64,000 nt of DNA from Microbacterium schleiferi (GCF_015565955.1 NZ_CP064760.1:2480001-2544000), one strand, 5' to 3'; positions 41,909-50,905 are shown, counted from the first letter of the stretch. Notes: a model not told the origin generated them from the letters alone. Numbers and translations are program-made.

Positions 41909-44637
41909 TTCTTGGCCGTTGTCTTGCGCGTCGTCGTGCTGCGCTTGGTCGTCCGCTTGGGCGCCGGTCCCTTGGCCCGCTTGTCGGCCAGCAGCTGCAC
42001 GGCCCGCTCGAACGTCACGTCATCGACCTGCTCGCCCCGCGGAATGGTCGCGTTGGTCTCACCGTCGGTGACATAGGGTCCAAACCGACCGTCCTTCAGA
42101 CGGATCGGCTTTCCGCTGGTCGGGTCAGCGTCGAACTCCTTGAGCGCGCTCGACGCGCGGCGAGCGCCGTACTTCGGCTGCGCGTAGAGCTCGAGCGCCT
42201 GCTCGAGGGTGACGTCGAAGATCTGGGCTTCACTCTCCAACGAGCGCGAGTCGGTGCCCTTCTTCAGGTACGGACCGAACCGGCCGTTCTGGGCGGTGAT
42301 CTGCTCGCCCGTTGCCGGGTCCTCCCCGACGACACGGGGAAGATCCAGCAGACGCAGCGCCGTCTCGAGGTCGATCGTGTCGACCGACATGGAACGGAAC
42401 AGCGACGCGGTGCGGTTCTTGGGCGCTGCAGTCTTCGCCTTGGACTTCTTCCCCGTGGTCGCCGGCGCCTCGGCGGCCGGTGCCGTCTCGAGAACCTCGC
42501 CGGTATCGGGGTCCACAGCAGCGACAGTCTCGGGATCGGTCTCTTCGATATAGGGACCGAAACGGCCGTCCTTGACCACGACGAGCTTGTTGTTTGCGGG
42601 ATTCTCGCCGAGCACGCGGTTCCCCGCGACCGGCGCATCGATCAGTTCCTGCGCCTTCTCGGGCGTGAGCTCATCGGGCGCGAGGTCGTCGGGGATATTG
42701 ACGCGCCGCGGCGTGTCCTCGGGCTTGTCGGGGTCGACGATCTCGAGGTACGGCCCGTACTTGCCCACACGGAGCGTCACGGTGTCGCTGATCGGGCGAG
42801 CGTTGAGCTCTCGCGCGTCGATGTCGCCGAGGTTGTCGACGATGTTGCGCAGGCCGACATGGGCATCCGAACCGTAGTAGAACTCCTTGAGCCACTCGAT
42901 GCGCTTCTGCTCGCCGCGCGCGATGGCGTCGAGGTCGTCTTCCAGCGCCGCCGTGAAGTCGTAGTCGACGAGTTCCGAGAAGTGCTCCTCGAGCAGACGC
43001 ACGACGCTGAACGCAACCCAGCTGGGCACGAGTGCCTGACCACGCTTGGTGACGTATCCCCGATCGAGGATGACGTCGATGATGCTCGCGAAGGTCGACG
43101 GGCGCCCGATGCCCTTCTCTTCGAGCGCCTTCACCAGGCTCGCCTCGGTGTAGCGGGGCTTGGGGCTCGTGCTGTGGCCCTTGGGCTCGACATCCGTCAG
43201 GCTCAGCACATCGCCGACGGCAAGCGCCGGCAGCGACTGGTCGTCGGAGCGATCGGCGTCGCTGCGCTTCTCGTCGCGGCCCTCCTCGTACGCCTCGAGG
43301 AACCCCTTGAAGGTGTAGACGGTGCCGGATGCCGTGAACTCGGCCTTCTTCCCGTCGGCCTCGATAGCGAGCGTGACCGTCGTGGTCTCGTACTTCGCAT
43401 CCGACATCTGGCTGGCGATCGTTCGCTTCCAGATGAGGTCGTACATCCGCTCTTCATCACGGTCGAGCTGACCGGTCACCTCGGTGGGGCGCCGGAAGAA
43501 CTCGCCCGACGGACGGATAGCCTCGTGCGCCTCTTGCGCGTTCTTGCTGTTATTGCGGTACGTGCGGGGATTCAGCGGCACGGCCTTGTCGCCGTAGAGA
43601 TCGACGGCCTGGGTGCGCGCGGCGGTGACCGCCTGCGTCGACAGAGCTGTCGAGTCGGTGCGCATGTACGTGATGTACCCCTTCTCGTACAAGCGCTGCG
43701 CGACGCTCATCGCGTGCTTCGCGCTCATCGAGAGCTTGCGGCCGGCCTCTTGCTGCAGGGTCGAGGTCGTGAACGGCGGCTTGGGGCTGCGCGTACCGGG
43801 CTTTGCGTCAAGAGCCGTGACGGATGCCTCGGCCGCCGTCTCGACGGCAGTGGCCAGTGCTCGCGCGGCAGCTTCGTCGAGGACGACGACGGCTTTCTTC
43901 AGCTGCCCCTGGTCATCGAAGTCCGTTCCGCGAGCGAGAGAGGCGCCGTCAAGGCGCGCGAGACGCGTCGTGAATGAGGATCCGTCCTTGCCGGCGAGCG
44001 CCTCGACGTCCCAGTAGTCGGCGGTGACGAACGCCATCCGCTCCCGTTCGCGCTCGACGACCATGCGGGTGGCAGCGGACTGCACGCGGCCGGCAGAGAG
44101 CGCGGCTCCTTCGCGGCCCGAGCCGACCTTGCGCCACAACACCGGCGAGACATCCCACCCATAGAGCCGGTCGAGGACGCGCCGGGTCTCCTGCGCATCG
44201 ACCAGGGCGAGATCGAGGTCTCGGGTCTTGTCGACGGCGGCGCGGATCGCGTCCTTCGTGATCTCGTGGAAGACCATGCGCTTGACCGGGACCTTGGGCT
44301 TGAGCACCTCGAGCAGGTGCCACGCGATGGCCTCGCCCTCGCGGTCTTCATCTGTTGCGAGCAGCACCTCGTCGGCATCCTTGAGGGCGCGCTTGAGCTC
44401 GGCAACGGTCTTCGTCTTGCGATCGCTGATGACGTAATAGGGGTCGAAGTCGTTATCGACGTCGATCGAGTACTTCCCGTAGGCCTGCTTTTTCTCGGCC
44501 GGGATGTCCTTCTTGCTCGCGAGGTCGCGGATGTGTCCCACCGAGCTGAGCACTTCGTACCCGTCGCCCAGGTATCCCTGGATCGACTTCATCTTCGTCG
44601 GGGACTCGACGATGACGAGCTTCTTGCCTGTGGCCAA
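41905..44637 (-). CDS. topA: DNA topoisomerase I
   Basis: 910 residues from TTG 44635-44637; AAGGAAG ends 6 bases before it, while the open frame to 44673 lacks support. TOPRIM domain: KLVIVESPTKMKSIQGYLGD and ATDEDREGEAIAWH. Active-site region: KGYITYMRTDSTALS with the nucleophilic Tyr. Four C-terminal repeats carry (K/R)(Y/F)GPY, and the end is a Lys/Thr-rich basic tail (KRTTKRSTTTRKTTAKK) typical of actinobacterial TopA, which aids processivity. It relaxes negative supercoils. Classic type IA zinc fingers are absent, as in relatives. Confidence 0.96.
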   Translation of the reverse strand: MATGKKLVIVESPTKMKSIQGYLGDGYEVLSSVGHIRDLASKKDIPAEKKQAYGKYSIDVDNDFDPYYVISDRKTKTVAELKRALKDADEVLLATDEDREGEAIAWHLLEVLKPKVPVKRMVFHEITKDAIRAAVDKTRDLDLALVDAQETRRVLDRLYGWDVSPVLWRKVGSGREGAALSAGRVQSAATRMVVERERERMAFVTADYWDVEALAGKDGSSFTTRLARLDGASLARGTDFDDQGQLKKAVVVLDEAAARALATAVETAAEASVTALDAKPGTRSPKPPFTTSTLQQEAGRKLSMSAKHAMSVAQRLYEKGYITYMRTDSTALSTQAVTAARTQAVDLYGDKAVPLNPRTYRNNSKNAQEAHEAIRPSGEFFRRPTEVTGQLDRDEERMYDLIWKRTIASQMSDAKYETTTVTLAIEADGKKAEFTASGTVYTFKGFLEAYEEGRDEKRSDADRSDDQSLPALAVGDVLSLTDVEPKGHSTSPKPRYTEASLVKALEEKGIGRPSTFASIIDVILDRGYVTKRGQALVPSWVAFSVVRLLEEHFSELVDYDFTAALEDDLDAIARGEQKRIEWLKEFYYGSDAHVGLRNIVDNLGDIDARELNARPISDTVTLRVGKYGPYLEIVDPDKPEDTPRRVNIPDDLAPDELTPEKAQELIDAPVAGNRVLGENPANNKLVVVKDGRFGPYIEETDPETVAAVDPDTGEVLETAPAAEAPATTGKKSKAKTAAPKNRTASLFRSMSVDTIDLETALRLLDLPRVVGEDPATGEQITAQNGRFGPYLKKGTDSRSLESEAQIFDVTLEQALELYAQPKYGARRASSALKEFDADPTSGKPIRLKDGRFGPYVTDGETNATIPRGEQVDDVTFERAVQLLADKRAKGPAPKRTTKRSTTTRKTTAKK

Positions 44638-44734
44638 CGGAAGCTTCCTTTCTTCGTTGCACACCATACACATACGGCGACACAGCGAAGGCTGGGAGGA
44701 GCGAACCGATGCCAGCGCGCGGGGTCACCCGAGG

Positions 44735-45052
44735 TCACGGCGGCGGGCCGGCACGTGCCGCCACCGTAACCTCCCATGCGCCGAACGGAACGGTCACCGA
44801 GACCGTCGCGATGAGCTCGGCGAGCTCGCACGAAAGCACCCGTGCCCCCGCCGCCGCGGCAAGCTCGTCGGCGCGGTCGCAGGGCACTCCGACGACCGCG
44901 CCGGATGCTGCATCCGCTGCCGCGAGGGCAGCCGCATCCGCTGCCCCGGCGGCACGCTGCGCGACGACAGAAGCCGCCCCCACACCTGCGGCCGCCACGA
45001 TCACCGCGGCGCTGACGGCAGCGATCCCGACCGAGGCGACAGTGCCGGCCAT
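44735..45052 (-). CDS. TadG/Rv3654c-like pseudopilin-type protein
   Basis: 105 residues from ATG 45050-45052, overlapping the stop of the next gene by one base (TGATG). Hydrophobic N-terminal helix MAGTVASVGIAAVSAAVIVA followed by AAGAADAAALAAADAASGAV, the Ala-rich pattern of the helicase/secretion-neighbourhood TadE-like proteins (Rv3654c of M. tuberculosis). Probably a minor pilus or secretion component at the membrane. Last gene of the tad operon. Confidence 0.8.
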   Translation of the reverse strand: MAGTVASVGIAAVSAAVIVAAAGVGAASVVAQRAAGAADAAALAAADAASGAVVGVPCDRADELAAAAGARVLSCELAELIATVSVTVPFGAWEVTVAARAGPPP

Positions 45053-45384
45053 CACCAACCGTCCGCAAGGGCGCAGCCGCGCGCGCTGACCGGAATCCCG
45101 GAGACCGTGCGGGCAGCCGTCACGCACACCAGATCGCCCGCGTCGCTGATATCGACCGATGCACCGGGCACGGCGTTCTGCACGACCGCGCTCACGCGCG
45201 CGGAACTCTCACCGCGGGAGGCAAGGCGGGCTGCGTCGGCGACGGCGTCCTGCAGCAGGATGTGCCGCCCGGCCGCTCCGAGCAGCCCGACCGCGACGAG
45301 AACGACCACCGCGACCGCCGTCATCGCGATCGCGAACTCGGCGGCGACCGACCCACGGTCACCGCCAAGTCCGTCGCGGATCAT
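45052..45384 (-). CDS. TadE-family pseudopilin-like protein
   Basis: 110 residues. GSVAAEFAIAMTAVAVVVLV is the TadE motif (G-A/S-x-x-x-E-F before a membrane helix), with the conserved Glu at about residue 16, followed by QDAVADAARLASRGE. Equivalent to Rv3655c. It overlaps both neighbours (ATGA with the DUF4244 gene, TGATG with the TadG-like gene). Membrane-anchored minor component of the tad system. Confidence 0.85.
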   Translation of the reverse strand: MIRDGLGGDRGSVAAEFAIAMTAVAVVVLVAVGLLGAAGRHILLQDAVADAARLASRGESSARVSAVVQNAVPGASVDISDAGDLVCVTAARTVSGIPVSARGCALADGW

Positions 45385-45578
45385 TCGACGCTGAGCGCGC
45401 GGCGCACCAGATCGGTGAGGATGCCGCGCACCTCGTCCGAGCGCATGATCACCACGAGCAATCCAGCGAAGGCGACGGCGGCCATCGTCGCGATCGCGTA
45501 TTCAGCGGTGGCAGCACCGGTCTCGTCCAGAAACAGCTCGCGCGCAGCACGCGAGGTCAAGCGGGGCAGCGGGGACAT
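45381..45578 (-). CDS. DUF4244 Flp-pilin-like protein
   Basis: 65 residues. DETGAATAEYAIATMAAVAF is the Flp/type IV pilin-like cleavage region: G, then Ala-rich, Glu-Tyr at about 25-26, then a hydrophobic helix. Corresponds to Rv3656c, the presumed pilin subunit. The gene begins 45 bases after the F-protein stop, and its own stop overlaps TadE (ATGA). Confidence 0.85.
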   Translation of the reverse strand: MSPLPRLTSRAARELFLDETGAATAEYAIATMAAVAFAGLLVVIMRSDEVRGILTDLVRRALSVE

Positions 45579-45623
45579 GGGTTCTCCAATCGGTTGTGGC
45601 GGACGGGCACAGGGTGGGCACGG

Positions 45624-46577
45624 TCAGGGAAGCGGAAGAGACACCGAGGGCAGGATGCTGAGGAACATCGGCGCGACGCCCAGGCACAGAAAGGCCGGGA
45701 GCGTGCACACACCCAGCGGCAGGAGCAGCTTCGTCGACAGCCGGGCAGCCCGCAGGCGTCCGTCGACGCGGGCGCGGTGCCGGTCCAGCGCGGCAGCCGA
45801 GCGCAGCAGCTCGACCGCCGGGACTCCTGCCGCCTCCGAGAGCACGAGGGTGTCGTGAATGGCCGCCGAGGCCTCGGCATCCTGCCCCCGCGTGATGCGC
45901 ACGAGATCTCGTGCTCGGGAGACGGATACGCCGCCGCTGAGGGCGATCGCGGTGAGGTCGGCATCCATTCCCGGCATCAGGGTGTCCCGGTGGGCGGACA
46001 GCGCCAGGCGGGAGGTCCAGCGACGCCCCGCAACGAGAAGACCGATGCCGAAGACGGCGCAGACCCATCCGACCGGCTCGCGCACCAGGGTTCCGACCGG
46101 GTCGAAGCCGAGGGCCAGAGCGAGGCCGATGCCGACCGCCGGCAACCAGCCCAGCAGCCGCGCCGTCGACGTCGGCTCGGCCAGGGCGATACGGATCTCA
46201 TCGGCGGATTCCGCAGCGTCGCGCACAACGTCAGCGAAAGAGCGGAGCGTGGGCGCGAGCGGCGCTCCGACCGTGGTCGCGATCGACCATGCTGCGGCGA
46301 CCTCTGCCCACATGCGCCGTTCTCGCGCCTGGACCGACTCCCCCACCGCATCGGCTCTCGCGAGACGGAGTCCGCGGGACCGCCTCGGGGGCGCAGGTTC
46401 CGCGGCCAAGCCTGCGATCGCGGTCTCCAGCCGCGTTCCGTCCCCGACGGCGAGCTGGACCCGCGCTGCCTGCTCATCTCCCTGTCGCGCGAGGTGCTCC
46501 CACGCTCGGGTCGGGGTCACCCCGGCCTCCAGCAGCACGGCGACACGCAGCACGGTCTCGGCGACGGCGGCCGTCAT
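45624..46577 (-). CDS. type II secretion F-family protein (TadB/TadC-like)
   Basis: 317 residues. Cytoplasmic helical bundles alternate with membrane segments at about 150-200 and 285-317. ARLLGWLPAVGIGLALALGF, DADLTAIALSGGVSVSRARD and VLSEAAGVPAVELLRSAA are T2SF-like. It forms the inner-membrane platform of the Tad pilus/secretion machine. Mycobacteria have two genes for this (Rv3658c, Rv3657c); here only one longer gene is present. Overlaps the tadA stop (ATGA). Confidence 0.83.
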   Translation of the reverse strand: MTAAVAETVLRVAVLLEAGVTPTRAWEHLARQGDEQAARVQLAVGDGTRLETAIAGLAAEPAPPRRSRGLRLARADAVGESVQARERRMWAEVAAAWSIATTVGAPLAPTLRSFADVVRDAAESADEIRIALAEPTSTARLLGWLPAVGIGLALALGFDPVGTLVREPVGWVCAVFGIGLLVAGRRWTSRLALSAHRDTLMPGMDADLTAIALSGGVSVSRARDLVRITRGQDAEASAAIHDTLVLSEAAGVPAVELLRSAAALDRHRARVDGRLRAARLSTKLLLPLGVCTLPAFLCLGVAPMFLSILPSVSLPLP

Positions 46578-47602
46578 GACACCTCCTCTATATGCAGGCG
46601 CCCATCGGCGGCGAGCGCAGGCCGGCCGAGGGCGCCGATGTGGCGAGTTCCGTCGCGATCACGCGTGACGTGGATGACAACCCCGATCGCGCTCGTGACC
46701 TGTCGCGCCAACGCGTGGTCGGTGAGACCGGCGAGCGCCCCGAGCGCCTCGAGCCGGGCCGGAACATCGCCGAGGCTGTTGGCGTGCACGGTTCCTGCGC
46801 CACCGTCGTGACCGGTGTTCAGCGCCGAGAGCAGCTCGCGGATCTCTTCGCCGCGACACTCACCCACCACCAGCCTGTCGGGCCGCATCCGGAGCGCTTC
46901 GCGCACGAGGCGGGCAAGGCTGATCCCGCCGGCTCCCTCGAGGTTCGGCTGTCGCGCTTCGAGTCGCACGTGGTGGGGGTGGTCCAGACGCAGTTCGGCG
47001 ACATCCTCGATCGTCAGGATGCGCTCGTCGTGGCCCGCTTCGGCGAGCAGCGCAGAGAGCAGGGTCGTCTTTCCCGCCCCCGCGGCTCCCGTGACAAGGA
47101 GGTTCTCTCGAGCACTCACGAAACCACGAAGGCGCTCAGCGACAGCGGCAGTGAACATCCCGCGTCGACCAAGCTCTGTCAGCGTGACCGACTCCAGGCG
47201 CGGGACACGAATGGACACGAGGGTGCCGCTGACCGACACGGGCGGAAGGACGGCGTGCACGCGAGCGCCGCCATCCAACCTGACGTCCACGCACGGATGC
47301 GATTCGTCGATGTGGCGGCCGCCTGCAGCGATCAGGGTGATCGCCAGCTCGCGCGCCTCAGCCTCCGCGAGCTCGATGCCCGCCGCACGACGCGGGCCCT
47401 GGCCCCGGTCGACGAACACGGCGGCCCCGTTCACGAAGACGTCGGTGGTCGCGGGATCTTCCAGGTGCGGGCGCAGCTGATCCAGCGACGGATGCCGTAC
47501 CCACTCGGCGTGACGCAGAGCCCCGCCTGCGCCCGCGGCAGGCATCCTGCTCTCTGCGCGCCCCGTGGCGGAGGGCGGAAGCGGGACGAAGAGGTTCGGC
47601 AT
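46574..47602 (-). CDS. tadA: TadA-family secretion/pilus ATPase
   Basis: 342 residues. N-terminal domain LEDPATTDVFVNGAAVFVDR, Walker A VTGAAGAGKTTLLSAL, Asp box ILTIEDVAELRLDHPHHV, Walker B RLVVGECRGEEIRELLSA, His box NTGHDGGAGTVHANS. It powers assembly of Flp-type pili from the cytoplasm. First gene of a five-gene tad operon; there is no tadZ/ssd gene upstream, unlike the Rv3660c-Rv3654c locus, but a 6C-like RNA lies there. Confidence 0.92.
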   Translation of the reverse strand: MPNLFVPLPPSATGRAESRMPAAGAGGALRHAEWVRHPSLDQLRPHLEDPATTDVFVNGAAVFVDRGQGPRRAAGIELAEAEARELAITLIAAGGRHIDESHPCVDVRLDGGARVHAVLPPVSVSGTLVSIRVPRLESVTLTELGRRGMFTAAVAERLRGFVSARENLLVTGAAGAGKTTLLSALLAEAGHDERILTIEDVAELRLDHPHHVRLEARQPNLEGAGGISLARLVREALRMRPDRLVVGECRGEEIRELLSALNTGHDGGAGTVHANSLGDVPARLEALGALAGLTDHALARQVTSAIGVVIHVTRDRDGTRHIGALGRPALAADGRLHIEEVS

Positions 47603-47721
47603 GTCTCGACGCTAGGCCTCCGTTCCCAGCCGGCGGCGCTGATGCCCGCCCTGCGCGCGCAATGCGGCGCTCTGGCGGGCTGGGGAGGAACAGCCCGGAG
47701 CGAGCTCGAGAGCCCCCGGCA

Positions 47722-47821
47722 CAAAAGAAGGCGGCATCCCATCGGGGGAGAGGGATGCCGCCGTGCGACACCGTTATCGGGGGTGGTCGGTGTCGCGATG
47801 CCAGAATCAGATGTTCGGCCG
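47722..47821 (-). ncRNA. 6C-type small RNA
   Basis: On the minus strand two hairpins follow each other: GCGACACCG/CGGTGTCGC (47788-47796 with 47765-47773), loop ACCACCCCCGATAA, and GGCGGCATCCC/GGGATGCCGCC (47752-47762 with 47730-47740), loop TCTCCCCCGAT, ending in TTCTTTT. Twin C-rich loops over a terminator stem are the hallmark of actinobacterial 6C RNA (B11 in mycobacteria), though each loop has five Cs rather than six. A promoter fits at 47828-47856, giving an RNA of about 95-100 nt. In M. tuberculosis B11 also adjoins the Rv3660c tad-type locus. Confidence 0.75.
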
Positions 47822-47827
47822 CGCACC

Positions 47828-47856
47828 AGCATACGCAACGAAAGGGGCCGTCACAA
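47828..47856 (-). promoter_or_regulatory. sigma-70-type promoter of the 6C-like RNA
   Basis: On the minus strand TTGTGA (47851-47856) and TATGCT (47828-47833) are separated by 17 bases; the start site would be near 47821. Confidence 0.6.
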
Positions 47857-47986
47857 TCCGTTGTGGAGAATCTACATCCCCACTTCCGGAGGTAGTGTGC
47901 CGATGCGGTGCTGGCTAGCCTTTCGCTAGCTCTCGAGACGAGACGAATCACGAGAACACCCTCCAGCCCGCGAAGGAGCGAGCCGT
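47857..47986 (+). other. intergenic leader region of acs
   Basis: The 130 bases before acs hold two copies of the self-complementary GCTAGC (47914-47919 and 47925-47930) five bases apart, and GAAGGAG as ribosome-binding site. I see no convincing -35/-10 pair and no gene. The other side of the gap (47603-47721) also shows nothing beyond the 3' flank of the 6C-like RNA. Confidence 0.4.
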
Positions 47987-49951
47987 ATGAGCAGTCAGAT
48001 CGACCACCTGCTGAACGAGACCCGGCGGTTCGCGCCGTCTGACGCGTTTGCCGAGAGCGCGGTCGGCCGCGCCGAGCTCTACCAGCGCGCCGCCGACGAT
48101 CGTGAAGGCTTCTGGGCCGAGCAGGCTCGCGAGCTGCACTGGCACACACCGTTCACCGAGGTGCTCGATTGGTCCACTCCCCCGTTCGCGAAGTGGTTCG
48201 CGGATGGCGAGCTCAACGTGGCTTACAACTGCCTCGATCGCCATGTCGAGGCGGGCAACGGCGACCGCGTCGCGCTGCTGTGGGAGGGTGAACCCGGCGA
48301 CTCGCGCCGCGTCACGTACGCCGAACTGACCGACGAGGTCAAGCGCGTCGCCAACGTCCTCGAGGGTCTCGGGGTCGGCGAGGGCGACCGCGTCGCGATC
48401 TACCTGCCGATGATCCCCGAGGCGGTAGCCGCGATGCTCGCCGTGGCGAGGATCGGCGCGATCCACTCTGTCGTCTTCGGCGGCTTCTCAGCCGACAGCC
48501 TGCGGGCGCGGATCGACGACGCCGGGGCAAAGGTCGTCATCACCGCTGACGGCGGCTACCGCAAGGGCAAGGTGTCAGCCCTCAAGCCCGCGGTGGATGC
48601 CGCGCTCAGTGACCGCGGGGCCGGAGAACAGGAGACGGTCGAGCACGTGCTGGTCGTCCGCCGCGGCGAGAACACCGTCGACTGGACCGACGGCCGCGAC
48701 ATCTGGTGGCATGAGGCGGTGCCGGCGGCATCCGTCGACCACGAAGCCAAGCCGTTCCCGGCCGAAAATCCCCTCTTCATCCTCTATACGTCCGGCACGA
48801 CCGGAAAGCCCAAGGGGATCCTGCACACCTCCGGCGGCTACCTCACGCAGACAGCGTTCACGAACCGCGTCGTCCACGATCTGCACCCCGAAACCGACGT
48901 GTACTGGTGCACGGCCGACATCGGATGGATCACCGGCCACAGCTACGTCACCTACGGGCCGCTGGCCAACGGTGCGACGCAGGTGCTCTATGAAGGAACC
49001 CCCGACAGCCCGCATCCGGCCCGCTGGTGGGAGCTTGTCGAGAAGTACGGCGTGACGATCCTCTATACAGCGCCCACCGCCATCCGGTCGTTCATGAAGA
49101 TCGGTCGCACCGCGGTGCAGAAGTTCGATCTGTCCAGCATCCGCCTGCTCGGTTCGGTCGGTGAGCCCATCAACCCCGAGGCCTGGATGTGGTACCGCGA
49201 GGTCATCGGCGGGGATGCCGCACCGATCGTGGACACGTGGTGGCAGACCGAGACCGGCGCGATCATGATCTCGGCGCTGCCCGGGGTCACCGAGACCAAG
49301 CCCGGCAGCGCGCAGGTCCCCCTTCCCGGGATCGGCGTGGATGTCGTCGACGAGGCCGGCGAACACGTCGGCAACGGCAACGGCGGACTGCTCGTGCTCA
49401 CCGAGCCGTGGCCGAGCATGCTGCGGGGAATCTGGGGCGATCCCGAGCGTTTCGTCGAGACCTATTGGGAGAAGTTCCGCGACCAGGGCTACTACTTCGC
49501 CGGCGACGGCGCACGACTGGACGAGGACGGCGACGTGTGGCTGCTCGGCCGCGTGGATGACGTCATGAACGTCTCGGGTCACCGACTCTCGACCGCCGAG
49601 ATCGAGTCGGCGCTCGTCGCGCACGAGGCGACAGCCGAAGCCGCCGTCGTCGGGGCATCCGATGAGACCACCGGCCAGGCTGTGGTTGCGTTCGTCATCC
49701 TCAAAGAGAGCTTCCTGAAGGCGCACTCTCCGGAGGGACTTGCGGCGCAGCTGCGGAGCTGGGTTGCCGAACAGATCGGCCCGATCGCCCGCCCGCGCGA
49801 CATCTACATCGTCGGCGAGCTTCCGAAGACCCGCTCGGGCAAGATCATGCGGCGCCTGCTGCGCGATGTCGCGGAGGGTCGCGAGGTCGGTGACACCACA
49901 ACCCTCGCCGACACTGCGGTCATGTCGGTGATCTCCGCGCAGGTGCGCTGA
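47987..49951 (+). CDS. acs: acetyl-CoA synthetase (AMP-forming)
   Basis: 654 residues, normal length. ILYTSGTTGKPKGILHTSGG is the ATP-binding P-loop, VYWCTADIGWITGHSYVTYG and DTWWQTETGAIMISALPG are Acs-specific, WLLGRVDDVMNVSGHRLSTA is the hinge, and PKTRSGKIMRRLLRD carries the catalytic Lys that is reversibly acetylated in this family. It activates acetate to acetyl-CoA. ATG 47987 follows GAAGGAG. Single-gene unit. Confidence 0.96.
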   Translation: MSSQIDHLLNETRRFAPSDAFAESAVGRAELYQRAADDREGFWAEQARELHWHTPFTEVLDWSTPPFAKWFADGELNVAYNCLDRHVEAGNGDRVALLWEGEPGDSRRVTYAELTDEVKRVANVLEGLGVGEGDRVAIYLPMIPEAVAAMLAVARIGAIHSVVFGGFSADSLRARIDDAGAKVVITADGGYRKGKVSALKPAVDAALSDRGAGEQETVEHVLVVRRGENTVDWTDGRDIWWHEAVPAASVDHEAKPFPAENPLFILYTSGTTGKPKGILHTSGGYLTQTAFTNRVVHDLHPETDVYWCTADIGWITGHSYVTYGPLANGATQVLYEGTPDSPHPARWWELVEKYGVTILYTAPTAIRSFMKIGRTAVQKFDLSSIRLLGSVGEPINPEAWMWYREVIGGDAAPIVDTWWQTETGAIMISALPGVTETKPGSAQVPLPGIGVDVVDEAGEHVGNGNGGLLVLTEPWPSMLRGIWGDPERFVETYWEKFRDQGYYFAGDGARLDEDGDVWLLGRVDDVMNVSGHRLSTAEIESALVAHEATAEAAVVGASDETTGQAVVAFVILKESFLKAHSPEGLAAQLRSWVAEQIGPIARPRDIYIVGELPKTRSGKIMRRLLRDVAEGREVGDTTTLADTAVMSVISAQVR

Positions 49952-49978
49952 GTTCCGGCATCCGTCGGCATCCGTCCT

Positions 49979-50051
49979 GTAGGCAAAATCCGCGCGGTAG
50001 GACGCTTCAGAACCGAATCGTCCTCCCCCGCGGAGAGTTCCTACGCTCGTG
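49979..50051. repeat. nested palindromic repeat, family 3, copy 1
   Basis: 73 bases, same orientation as copy 2 at 52397-52469 with five mismatches. Inner stem GGTAGGACG/CGTCCT-CCCCGCGG, outer stem GTAGG/CCTAC. With its flanks it fills the acs-tetR gap. Confidence 0.85.
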
Positions 50052-50078
50052 CGCGCGGCGTGCGGTCGAGACGGATGC

Positions 50079-50798
50079 CTAGACGCCCGCCTGCAGCCGG
50101 ATGCCGGCCAGCAACAGATCCAGTCCCGCGCGAAACTGAACGCGGTCGGTGTGCTCGGCAAACTCGTCGACGATGTGGTGGATGAAGGGGAACTCGCCCT
50201 CATCCAGTGCGCGCCAGTCCGCGGTCGCGCGTTCGAGATACTCCTGCCGAGTCAGCTCACCCGACAGGACCTCCTCGGGTAGTTCGTGGCCCATGTCAGC
50301 CGCGACGCCGATGACGAAGCCCACGATGGCGGATGTCGCATTGAACCTCTGCGTCGCAGTGAGCGGCAATCGCAGCGTCTGTTCCCCGATCTTCTCGTAG
50401 AGCCGGAGCGAATGCGGTTGCGTCCCGGTGTCCCGGAGCGCATAGGCGCCAAGCCACGGGCGATCGACAATGGCGTCGAACAAGGCGATGGCGATCGCGC
50501 GGATGTCATCGATCGGATCTTCGTCACCCACGTCCTGGACGGATGCGAACACTCCCGCCAGCACGGAGTCGGCCGCCATATCCAGAAGCTCATCCCGGCC
50601 GGAAACGTACCAGTAAATGCTCGCCGGCCCGCCGCCGAGTCGCGCCGCGAGGGCACGAATCGTGAGACCCGCGACTCCTGACTCATCAAGAAGCGCTACC
50701 GCCTCTGCGAGCACGGAGTCCAGTGAATGAGAAGCCCGCGTCCGGCCCCGACCAGGTGCCGCACCGGGATCGGCGATCGGTTCGTTGCGAGTCGGCAT
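50079..50798 (-). CDS. TetR-family repressor
   Basis: 239 residues from ATG 50796-50798 (MPTRNEPIAD); the open frame reaches 50846. HTH region LDSVLAEAVALLDESGVAGL with TIRALAARLGGGPASIYWYV; then a TetR_C-type ligand domain ending in GLDLLLAGIRLQAGV, the class that includes TetR itself (DELLDMAADSVLAGVF). Divergent from the MFS exporter at 50906, with three palindromes between, so it should repress itself and the exporter until a drug binds. Confidence 0.9.
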   Translation of the reverse strand: MPTRNEPIADPGAAPGRGRTRASHSLDSVLAEAVALLDESGVAGLTIRALAARLGGGPASIYWYVSGRDELLDMAADSVLAGVFASVQDVGDEDPIDDIRAIAIALFDAIVDRPWLGAYALRDTGTQPHSLRLYEKIGEQTLRLPLTATQRFNATSAIVGFVIGVAADMGHELPEEVLSGELTRQEYLERATADWRALDEGEFPFIHHIVDEFAEHTDRVQFRAGLDLLLAGIRLQAGV

Positions 50799-50840
50799 GC
50801 CCCCATCAGACCACAGCGGCCGCACATCTTGCGGAACATC

Positions 50841-50890
50841 GAACATTGTTCTATCGTATCGAACGTTGTTCGGTAATCGAACATCGTTCG
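50841..50890. promoter_or_regulatory. triple TetR operator between tetR and the MFS gene
   Basis: GAACATTGTTC (50841-50851), CGAACGTTGTTCG (50860-50872) and CGAACATCGTTCG (50878-50890): three variants of one palindrome spaced 18-20 bases centre to centre. The last ends before the AGGAAGGA of the MFS gene. Confidence 0.8.
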
Positions 50891-50905
50891 AGGAAGGATC
50901 CCGAC

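Noticed and set aside
41899..43977. 692-codon plus-strand frame over topA and tmk
   Set aside because: Shadow of two well-conserved minus-strand genes; no recognisable domain.
48575..50203. 542-codon minus-strand frame over acs
   Set aside because: Runs across the acs gene and the repeat region; no motifs; acs is unequivocal on the plus strand.
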